Assembly (NCBI RefSeq): GCF_009389715.1
Contig: NC_052407.1
Span: forward strand, 9,644,475 to 9,708,474
Source: Phoenix dactylifera
Lineage: Eukaryota; Streptophyta; Magnoliopsida; Arecales; Arecaceae
DNA length: 64,000 nt
Direction: 5' to 3'
Position numbers and translations under genes: made by a program. Below are positions 49,375 through 59,975 of this stretch, one piece after another. The notes below the pieces were generated by a model, which was given only the letters and a program-made list of their open reading frames with translations, was not told where the DNA came from and did not search any database. Position 1 is the stretch's first letter. Every line of letters starts with the position of its first letter.

Positions 49375-49837
49375 CACACCATTCTCTCCATTGGAGACAC
49401 CTTAATTCCATTTCCTCATTCTCCCCCATTTCTTCTTCCAACCAACATCTCTTTCTCTTCTTCTTTCTCCTCCAAAAGCTAAACCTTGTCTCCCTCCTTT
49501 TTCTAGACCCACCCATCCTCCCTTTCCACCAGAAGCTTTTCCTCCATCTTTTGGTTCTTATTCCATCCCAAAAACTCAGCCCTATTGCACCCACCACACT
49601 ACAGCTATCCTTCCTTTCCTTTCCTTTCCTTTCCTTTCTTCCTGAAACCCAGACTCCTACTCCAACCAAGTCCTACTTCTTCTACATACTCTTTCTTCGT
49701 TTCATGAACGAAACTGAGTAGGCTTTCCACCTAACGAAGTATAGAGTAGAATGGATTAAGTTAGGAGCGAGCAAGAGCAACCCAATTGTTCAGCTTTTTT
49801 CCCCCGGAAGTAGTAACAAAAAAGATTGCGAGGATCG

Positions 49838-50536
49838 ATGTCGGCCGCCACCTCCGGCTCCAACTCGAACAGCTCGATGAGTTCGGGCGCCAGCGAAGGG
49901 CGGCTGAGCCGCTACGAGTCGCAGAAGCGGCGAGACTGGAACACGTTCGGGCAGTACCTGAAGAACCACCGGCCGCCGCTGGCGCTCTCGCGGTGCAGCG
50001 GCGCGCACGTCCTGGAGTTCCTGCGGTACCTGGACCAGTTCGGGAAGACCAAGGTCCACACCGCCGGGTGCCCCTTCTTCGGCCACCCGTGCCCCCCGGC
50101 ACCCTGCCCCTGCCCCCTCCGCCAGGCCTGGGGCAGCCTCGACGCCCTCGTCGGCCGCCTCCGCGCCGCCTTCGAGGAGAATGGCGGCCACCCGGCGGTC
50201 AACCCCTTCGGCGCCCGCGCTGTGAGGCTCTACCTCAGGGAAGTGAGAGACTCGCAGGCCAAGGCGAGAGGGATCACGTACGAGAAGAAGAAGCGGAAGC
50301 CTCTGCCGCCCCCAGTACCGCTGCAGGCCGCTGCTCCAGCGCCGGCATCATCAGCGTCGCCGGCAACTTCCATTCTGCATCCTGATCTGAATTCGATGAC
50401 TTCGGGCAATATGGATTGCCCAAGTTACCAGTACGGCCATGCGATCTTCCTCGGCGGTCAGGCCGACGACGAGCTTGTTATGGCGGTCATCGACTCTCGC
50501 AGTGGTGCTCTCTTGCCGCTGCCGGTGTTTAATTAG
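49838..50536 (+). CDS. ALOG-domain (LSH/G1-like) transcription factor
   Basis: ALOG proteins are plant nuclear regulators of meristem and organ boundary identity (Arabidopsis LSH1/LSH3, rice G1 and TAWAWA1, tomato TMF). The single-exon frame gives 232 aa. The start is ATG 49838; the open frame extends upstream only from a TTG. Order: Ser-rich N-terminus (1-20); ALOG domain about 25-148, opening [14 protein letters not shown]; the zinc-ribbon insert with His74, Cys78, Cys85, Cys90 and Cys92; [17 protein letters not shown] near 122-138; and a basic nuclear signal KKKRK at 150-154. A less conserved tail, rich in Pro and Ala, follows. GC content and third-position GC are far above the flanks, as in many monocot intronless genes. 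Complete, no defects seen; the exact orthologue cannot be told from one sequence. Confidence 0.96.
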   Translation: MSAATSGSNSNSSMSSGASEGRLSRYESQKRRDWNTFGQYLKNHRPPLALSRCSGAHVLEFLRYLDQFGKTKVHTAGCPFFGHPCPPAPCPCPLRQAWGSLDALVGRLRAAFEENGGHPAVNPFGARAVRLYLREVRDSQAKARGITYEKKKRKPLPPPVPLQAAAPAPASSASPATSILHPDLNSMTSGNMDCPSYQYGHAIFLGGQADDELVMAVIDSRSGALLPLPVFN

Positions 50537-53500
50537 TATGACTGCAGTAGCTCTTCTTATAGTAGAACGATGTTAGTAGGTAGGTTGATATGAGCAAGCT
50601 AGCTTGTGGGTGGCTATAAATCTCTTGTTGACAAGAGACAGTGCTGTGGTTCTTGGAATTTTATGATTGTGTTTTACGAACTTATGCATATGTTTTTGTT
50701 CGTCATCATGTTTTTAAGTGTACTGTGGTTTTGTTAAGTGTGTTTGTTTGACTTGATCTCTAGACTTGTTTGTGCTAAGAAATCAAAAGAATGAGTTGAT
50801 GACAAACCAAAGGAACACAAAAAGATATGCATACATCCAATCATTGATAACAAGTTTTCTAAAACAGAATAGATCATTGCCTAATTTAGGATATGTTTAT
50901 AACTGAAAGATGGAGCAGCCAGCCCTGAAAGTTAGCACTGCAATTTTGGTGTGATGATATAATGACATCATAAAAAAATTGTGTGTTCAAGAACAAATGC
51001 AAGCAATGGCCATCCAAGGATGCTCAACCGTTGTATATATATTCTTCATTTGATTTCCTTCACTATTTCATGCATTGATAGAGATGGAAACATCAGCCTT
51101 TGCCATTCAAGTAAACAAGGGAGAGGGAGGAGACTTTGACAGAAGAGCTAGCAGTCCTAGGATTTTAAGATGAATGTAGCATCCGTATTGCATGGTTCAA
51201 TCAAGCAGTACTTATTTATAGAAGCAGCATAATATCTCTCTCCTTCTCCTTGTTCTTCTTCTTTCAGAATGACAGGAAGAATGAGATCACACCCCAACAA
51301 CCAACCCCCCCTATTTATTTTTCTGAAAGATGTTCCCAATAGAGCTGCTAGAAGAAGGTTGTGCCTGTTTGATTCTTATGGCCTTTGGCCTCCTTGTTCC
51401 AGTACTACTAGATTATGCTATACAAACTCTCACATGACCAAGATTATGTGAACTGAATTTTGATCAGTTGTTGTCGAAGAATTTTGATCTGGTCACAAAT
51501 CAATGTTGAAAAGAGAGTAAATCAGGCATATTAATTACATGAATGCAGAAGAATTTTGCTGCAGTACTTCTTCATTATTTTTTCAGAAAAAAATGTTGAA
51601 ATCAATCCTAACCATTGTTGTGAGGAATATAAGAGAAAATTAACCAGAAACCAACCACTAACCTTTTGCAAAACCGATATAGGAATATATCGATATGGAA
51701 GAAAAAAAAATACAATATCTTAATTTCAAAATAGGTGCTATGGCTCTAATTTTATAAGGTTTTGCCTTCTGAAAGAACTAAACTTTAGACAAGGATACTT
51801 CTATCATTCTTCTTAATTACTTCAAGCTAGTCCATTTTCTCAACAAAAAAAAAAAAACCTACATGATAATCTAACATAAAATTTTTCTTTATAAGCAATT
51901 GCATGATAGAGTTAGGTCCAGGTTTTCACTGGAAAGTCTTCATGGGACCACCAGATGAATGGTGGTCCTGAGCGAGAGAGACCACCATCCTGACCACCAG
52001 AAGTTTGGTGGGATGCAGACCTCCCAATAATGCCCTACAATGTGAGATACGTTGGAAGTGCGGTATAGTGGGCCACTTCCGATTATCGTGGACCAGCACA
52101 GCATTAAAGGCCCCTACTCCTTTTGGGTGGGTGGGTCATCCTGTGTTCAAGGTATCATCTGAATGACAACAACATGCCCTGCTTATGGAAGTATAGGCAT
52201 CAAAGAGATTACAATAATCTATTAGTTGATTTTATCTAAATAATAATCAAAGATGATCGTAAATAGGAACGCTCGGCTAATACTGATTCATAAAGCCAAT
52301 CTCAGATAGTTGGAAAAAGACAGGATAGTTATAATTATATATGATTATATTTACTTCAATAAAGGTTATCATTTTTTTTTTACGCATAAAAACTGATTTT
52401 GTCATACTAGAAGTAAATTTATATCTGAAATATAGTATGAAAAGCAGTGAGTTTAGCAAAAAAAACTCAACCACCTAAAGATGAAGACACATGAACAAAT
52501 AGATAAGTGATTTAAAAAGAAATTTTGTTTTATATTTTCAAATTAAAAAATGTTAGAGATCTCATGATATGTGTAAATCTATGCAAATTGGATGTTGGAT
52601 AGAAAATTTAATCTCTGCAAAGGAATGCTTTCGCATAATGTCATAAATGTGGTGGATTAAGTTTTTTTTTAGGGGTAAAGAGGATATATGAGTGCTAATA
52701 TATAAATTTTTATAAAAGGCTTCATTTACTAGCAATTCTTTATTAATGGAAAGGAGTTCTTTGTTGGAATATTAGGAGGTGCTCTCCAAAATGTTTGATG
52801 CCAATAGTCCTGAATCATTTCATTAAAATGATTGGTAGCACTTTGGTGGTTTGAGACCTAAGTAGCACTTTGACGATTTAAACCCTAAAGGTTGTTGTGT
52901 TACACTTTCATTGTGTTTTTTAATTAAATAAGAAAACAAATGAACTAGGAAGAGTTATTTCGTATATTGTTTGTACCTGGAGTGTTTTATTCTAGTTCAA
53001 ATTGGTTATGGGCAATATTGAGGTAGGACTAAAAGAGGCTTGTATTTTGAAAATAATGCTATTCCCACTCTTTTAAAGTTATTTCAAAAATAAGCAAGTA
53101 TTTCATCAACATAAAAATTTCTTGATTACTTTTATTTCTTTAATTTTGGGGTTTAGAAATAAAGTCTATTTCATCCTTATTTTAGGTTGATTCTAAATCA
53201 ACTAAAACCCCAAAAGAAATTCTATATTATCTTTTAGTGTGATACTTTATTTTCTCTAAGTTCCCTCCAAAACTAATAATATGTGAATGAATATTTTTTT
53301 CTTTTTTGAGAAATAGAGAGGGAGAACCATCCATATTATAATTATCTAATGCAAATTCTCAAGGAAGCACCATCCAAGATTCGAATCTTTGGTTTCTAAA
53401 GAAAGAACTGTGTCGATTGGGATAAGTCTAAATCACTAGCATAAAAAATTTGTCACAAGCGGCATTCTACAATATTTAAGCTTATATGATATCTTTCCTA

Positions 53501-54698
53501 TTAGCAAATAAATTAAAGCAGAACAACGTCTTGATCCTAAAATATTTTTTTTCTTTTTGAAGGGATAAATCCTATTTCATCCTTTTTTTTAGGTTTATTT
53601 CTTAACGAAATAAAACCAAAAAAAATAATTCCTCCATATGAGGCTTGCTAATCTGTCACGTCATTCTATTAATGCATAATTTTTAATCTTTTCTAAATTT
53701 TTTGAAAGCTAATAATACATACACGAACAATTTGTCGCGAGCTAAATTCTACGGTATCTAAATTCAAGAGAGATGATGAATTCTTGCTCCTATTATAATT
53801 TTATAAATCATATGAAAACAAATTCTAATCCTGTGATAATTAAAAACACTAGTCGCCAAACTAAGCTATCTCAACTTTCTGCAACTAATATACTTAATTA
53901 AAAGAATTATTATTATTATTATTTTTAGAAAAGAAATATTATTTTTGTCAATGGTGAGCAAAAATGTATTCCCCTTATTTTTCATAACCACCACTGGCAG
54001 TGTACATTATAATAATCTGCCACTTTTTTTTTTGGTAGATATAAATAAAATAAACAAAAATTAAGAAACGACAAACAACTGATAGGGCTATACACTGAAC
54101 AGCAATCAAGTGGACTCCCCAAAAAATATAAAATACAAAAATCATAAATTAAATAATAAAATATCAGTTTAAATCTGACAAGAAGTCCCATCAATTCTTT
54201 TTGTCAAGAGAAATATGAAAAAATAAATAGAGACAAGTAGATTGCCGGTGAGATCAGCAGATCTCCTCCCCACTTCTTTAGAATCCGTGCCATCATAAAT
54301 GGCCGTCTGATTTGACATTGATGTGATGCGTCGTGACAGGCCATCACACGTGTATGGTAGACCAGCTGTCGCCTCCCGCTGAGGCAAGCGCCTCAGTCTG
54401 GCCAGCTCGGAGACGCCCCACATTTTTTGAACTTATTTACGTTCCTGCCCTTCTGACTCTACCCATCTTTGACCGTTGCAGTGGTGGGTCCCGGAAATCG
54501 TGCGGTTGGATAGGGATGAAATCGGCTCTTTCCGTGGAGGGGCAATTATGGAACGAGAGAGGTTGCAATCAAACGTCTCGCAGAGGAAGCGACCGCACGC
54601 GCTTGAAACGCGTCCATTTCCGTTTCTTTCGGACCCTGACGGGTTTCTGGATCTTAGTGATGGGTGGGACCCGTTTTGCTCAAATGGCCCAATTGCCG
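50537..54698. other. intergenic, no intact gene
   Basis: AT-rich DNA. At 52041-52170 a short frame with KCGIVGHF resembles a zinc-knuckle relic. On the minus strand near 53460-53290, AAAGATTCGAATCTTGG looks like a Pol III B box of an old SINE. 54230-54700 is GC-richer and unassigned. A clear polyadenylation signal for the ALOG gene was not found. Confidence 0.5.
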
Positions 54699-55091
54699 AG
54701 TTCTGTTCCCATAAATATTTTTTTGTTTTTTTGGCTTAAGCAAAAGAAGGGGAAAGAAAAATTAACCCAGCACTGAGCCCCTCTTCTACTAGAAAATATT
54801 CAATGCGAATAGACAATGCACTCATACCTTCTCCAAACCGTGGTTATTCACATGTGAGTACGTCACCCTCATATCCTTTCCGACCCGTGGTTATCCATAT
54901 GTGAGTACGTCATCCTAGTGCCACTTCAATGCCAGCTGGACCAGAAGCGCTTCCACCGAATGTGTCCAGGCTAAGGGCATTCGGTCTCCAAATTTAATCG
55001 ACATCCGCACGTTTCGAACTTGGGCCACTCCAGTGGAAACAAAGCCCCGTTCAAACTGTGCTACCACCTTGGTGGCAGTTTTCTTCCCATA
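54699..55091 (-). mobile_element. tRNA-derived SINE, minus strand, with near-perfect target duplication
   Basis: Reading the minus strand, the body runs 55076-54714: GCCACCAAGGTGGTAGCAC (A box), AAGTTCGAAACG (B box), then the same core and CT-rich tail as the SINE at 39.9 kb, ending in an A-rich run interrupted by one C. Flanks AGTTTTCTTCCCATA (55077-55091) and AGTTCTGTTCCCATA (54699-54713) match at 13 of 15 bases. The GTGAGTACGTCA core is present twice through an internal duplication, making the element about 363 bp. Confidence 0.9.
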
Positions 55092-56761
55092 CTTCAACGC
55101 AAGAAATTCTAGCCTAGATTATGTTAGATGAATAAAAGGACCTCAAATAATTAGAATTTCATTAAAATTGGCACCGCCAATTTTTAATTAATTTTTTTTT
55201 CTATATCTTTTTTTATATTCATCAATGTTTTGGATATTGATACTCGGCACTTAGGGTATTAAGATGTTTGATTTATAATCGTATTGATACCTTATGAGTT
55301 CAATCGATATAAAGCCAAGTTTTTCGTAGATATCAATTGGAAAACATCAAAAATAATTCTCCTTAGCAATAGTTTATCGTAGTTTTACTAATTGTCGATA
55401 TTTCAATACATTGACTCTTATATATTAGTCCATATCTACCATTGAGATGGCCAAAATTTTAACTCAATATTATATACTTCAGGAATGATCGAATCACAAA
55501 TTACTATTGAAAGAGGAAAAAAAAGGGTGTTCAATTAGATTACAACATATAAATTTGAATCCTTTCCAAATTTACCATGCCTACACCTGTAATGATTTGA
55601 AAAACTATCACTATGCCTACATCTAGCCTTAACAAAATTTTGCAAGAACAAATTCAAGTAGAGACAGATTTACATGTCGAGAACCTGATTCGAGGCAAAA
55701 CATACAAACCTCATCATACATCACAATTGTGTGTGTCTCCAACCTGTCTTAATTCTCAGTTGGGAGGCAAACCTACTTGAATTTTGTACCATGCTGCCAT
55801 TAGCACAATAAGATCCATTCTTTATCATGGCCAAAGTTTCTCCCTGTGCCTGTGCAGTGTGGCCTCCTCTGTGCAAGCATGGCATGGCTTCTTCTGTGCC
55901 ATATGGGCGATCGATACATCAAGATGAGTGTGAGATCATGTGTAGGCTCCCAGTGCATGGCCAACCATTCTTGAGAGCACAGACAGGGCTACCAGGATCA
56001 GGCACAAAGAAACCATGCCTGATTGCAAGTCACAACATCCAGGAAGTTTGGTTACCATATGAATCTGAGACATTAGGCCATGCCCTTGTGTCTTGGGCAC
56101 ATTCTGCTATTAATTGCTAGCCATTGCCATGAGCAATGCCATGCAGACCACTCTATTTGTCGTGTGTTCATCATTTGTGATGACAAAAGGAGATTGGTGT
56201 AATTCCTAGGGGTTGGATGAATCATTAGGCACCATCTTGGATGGTCAATAGTGCGAGAAGTAGAGTGATTTTTTTATATAATTTTTCTATTGTCATAAAT
56301 ACTAACTGATATTTTAGCTCTTTCTTTTTCTCTCTCTTGCACGCATGCATACGCATGCACGTAAAAATATCAAATTTTATAAGAAGATAGTAAGCCTAAT
56401 CCATCCCATTTCCGGCAATACACATCCTTCATATCAAAGCAACAAGAACGAAATTTTTGAGTTAAGATTTCAGCATATAGACGAAACATCGAGGGTAACA
56501 AGCCTCTGGCTTATAAAAGAAACTTAACTGTCTCAAATAATTAGCTTATGGAGTTTAGATAGTGGTTATTAGTAATTCAAGAGTCCATAAACGGCATAAA
56601 TAGCCTTCTAAAGAAGGAAAAAATGTTGAAACACTCAGAAGTCCAGTGGAAGGACTACCTAAAGCAACAAAACGAACTAGAATTTATTTCAGGTCCACTG
56701 GAAAGTCTCTTCAAATCTGCACAAAGCTAAGTGATATGTCCAAGTAAAATGCCATATTTGT

Positions 56762-56820
<59 letters not shown>

Positions 56821-59800
56821 TTAACTGGTGAAATTTGTTATCCACATATTTCCTGTCATTTTGTCATGTCCTGATTCAGTATCATCTCAGAATTTTTATG
56901 CATCAGCTTAAGCTGGTATGAAGTTTGTGATAGGAAACATGACTCAAACATCCAAGAAAGCATTGTAGATGATCATGGACCTAGGAAAGAAGAAAGAATG
57001 CCCATGCATTCCATTCATTGAATACGAGTAAAAGAGAAATTTAATGGCCACAACATTGAGATTGTGGCCTAATTGTTCTACAGATAAAGAGGTTTGGTTC
57101 TAGCAACACAGATTCTTGGAACAGTAAGCTATATAGGTTTACCTCGATCAAAACACGATATCTTACCGCTGTAGAGCAGCTGGGGAAGCTTTGGAGGTTC
57201 ATCGGTACTTGCGATCATTAACAATTAGGACCAAACAAAACTAGAATTGACAAAGGAATGGAAAATACAACCACATAAGGAATGCAAACTAATATATACT
57301 AATAACACAGTTCATTTCCATCTCAATATTTCACCGTGATTGTCAGTGCAAATATGTGTTGAGACGTGCATGTCCAGAGTTCAAAGCGATAGAGCACAAA
57401 ACTAGCTTCCTTTACTCTGTGATGTGCTTAAAAGAAGATTTCTTTTTTTACTTCCAGAGCACAAGAGAAAAAAAAAGGTTCAGTAGCGAAAAACACAGCC
57501 TACCCGTCCAATTATCTAAGCAAGCAAACCTATTATATTACCGCTAGTATCTTTGTTTCTTTATTGAAAGTTATGATTTAGAACAGTTCCTTGGATGGAA
57601 AATATTGACAATAGAAGTTTGAAATTTTTGTTGGCCTCTGTGGTAACTATCTTATGCATGCATTCCTTTCTGAACCCGGCATGCTAATTGAACAGGTAAG
57701 ATTGTGATATACTCCACTAAACTTTAGAATTGAAGGAAGTGATGAAAGAAAAACATTGAAGATCAGAGAACAACGCAGCAAACAGCTACAAGATTCCACA
57801 CTAACCTGACAACCTCAATATTGCAAAGCTAGAGAAAATCTAGAATATTTTATTCTACACCTATTAAGTTTCTTATTTCAAGTTAAAAAGACCAGAAATT
57901 CATCCATTGATAATTAAGTAAACCATTAGAAAATTTTATATTAAATTTATGCTGTTAGTAAATTACATCAAATTGGTGAGGATTCAAATATGTCAAAAAC
58001 AATATGATAACAAGCCAGGAAACCGTGACTCCATGAAATGAACTCCAACATGAATTGAACTAGATGAGTGGTGCAAATAGTGCAAGAAATAGGGGAAAGT
58101 AAGGTTTGCCACAAAAGATGTAATTACTCAATTCATCAAACCACTTGGCTATCCAATTGAAGCACACAGTTTCACATCGTTGAATGATCACAAACATGTG
58201 CAGAAGAACTAGCTCATATGAACAATTGGGCAAGCATATAGACAGCAACCTTTCTGTACGAGTGGGCAGCAAACATGTGGGATGCAGGATCATGCAACCA
58301 CAACCATGCTACCACAAATAGAGTAGTCCATGTATCTTACGTATAAATATTTTCATGCACTGAGACCTATCTGACAATCTGTATGCATTCATAGTTCATT
58401 TACTATGTGCCCATACCTCTAGAGACCTATTCCAGAAATTATTTATTTCTGCCCATGTTCATTGTCAGATCTCATACTGAAAACTACCTTAAGTCCTTTG
58501 TGGCATTTGCATTTCCCCTTTAGACATGGCTGCTGAGGTGCTTAACAATATAAGGTGTCAGACCTTTGAATTTGCATAAATTACTGATAAAGTCACCTTA
58601 TCCTCAATCCACAATCTCAAGATGTGCCAGATAAATGGAGGTTAAATTCAAAAATATGCCAACTCACCGGGAAAAAGGCTCCAGTTGGAAATTTATTGTT
58701 ACTGATAATTTACAAAAAATATGGGAAGATATTTGGCATACATTTGTTACTCATAATATTGTTACACTCTGACACCTTAAAAATTTTTAAAGAATGTATG
58801 AATAATCGCTATTAAACTCCATTGCTGGAGGTTGTAGTAGAAGCTTACCAATTTAGCTCCACCTACTCTAGCTCAAATTAGAATATGGCGGTATCTTCAA
58901 ATCTTCAGATGAAGGTATATCATGTTCCTCTCAGGAGCCATCAGGAATCAACCTGTCAGTATCGCATGAACAAAAGTTACATTAGTATAAGTATGTTAAA
59001 TATTGAGGGTAGTGGAAAAAAGGCTACACTGGATTGATAGGCCCCATATAAATGCAGTATCAACAGCAAGAAATGTCATTCTTCTGTAATTAGCAGATAC
59101 GAAGGGTTAGAGTACACAAAATAAATTCATCTAGACCTTGCATTCCAACCAACTTAACAGACTATTTGGAAAATCTGGACATCAGATGCATAGGCCTGAC
59201 TGGTTCTATTTAGACCTGACTATAACAGTTTAAAATATTGCATACGACAAATTCAAACTTGAACCAAGAAAACATAAAGTAAATAGATTTTCTGACCCAG
59301 CAATCAATTATAATTCAGTACAAGATATGCTAGACTCAACCTTGGTCCCACCCATCCCAGACCCATACAATTAGGATTATTTCTTGTACTTCACGAGTAT
59401 TGAGGGTAAATCACAGATTAGGAGCTTGCATTCCATGCCAGCAATCAATTCCAAGCACTCAAGCAAATCATAAGCTGAAAATTGATTCTAATGGGGTATA
59501 TGTTATGCTAGACTTGAACCTGGTCCCATGCACTTGGAACCCATTCAATTAGGACTTTTGTTCTTGTTGACAAACATTGAAGGTAGACTATAGATAAAGA
59601 GCTAACAAAAAGGATCTATTCAAATTCTAATCCATCAATAATTCTAAGCCACTCATCTATCTTATAATCTGCTTGAGCAAAGCAAACTATAAAGTAAATT
59701 GATACAGTTCAAATTCTAAACCGGTAGTTGATTCTAAAGGGGTTCGGATCACGCCAAACTTGAACCTGGTCACACCCATTAATAACCTATTCCATTAGGA

Positions 59801-59975
59801 TGAGTTGTTGTGGTCAACAATGACTAAAAGTATACTACATATAGCAAGATCACAAAATGGAATTTTCCTTAGCATGCATCTTCTTCATTTTGTCCTAGTA
59901 ATGGTTTAAATTACAAAGACCTATTGGATATTGTCTTCAATATGTTTAACAAGGCACAAAGGATAAGAACGGCAC
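55092..59975. other. intergenic region downstream of the PPR gene
   Basis: AT-rich DNA with a (GA)26 microsatellite at 56767-56818. The 97-codon frame at 55827-56120 starts with ATG and is moderately GC-rich but matches nothing I know. 58941-60110 may be the last intron and terminal exon of the PPR gene (see that entry). Confidence 0.5.
56767..56818. repeat. (GA)26 microsatellite
   Basis: Uninterrupted GA dinucleotides for 52 bases, visible directly. Confidence 0.95.

Noticed and set aside
49761-50385. Long Arg/Pro/Ala-rich frames overlapping the ALOG gene on both strands
   Set aside because: These are out-of-frame readings of a GC-rich coding exon; only the frame starting at 49838 shows a conserved domain.
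51130-51160. miR156-like TTGACAGAAGAG
   Set aside because: Only the first 11 mature bases match, and no complementary arm is found within 200 bases.
55827-56120. 97-codon frame with several Cys
   Set aside because: It has a true ATG but no recognisable motif, no splice partners and no promoter signs; too weak to call.
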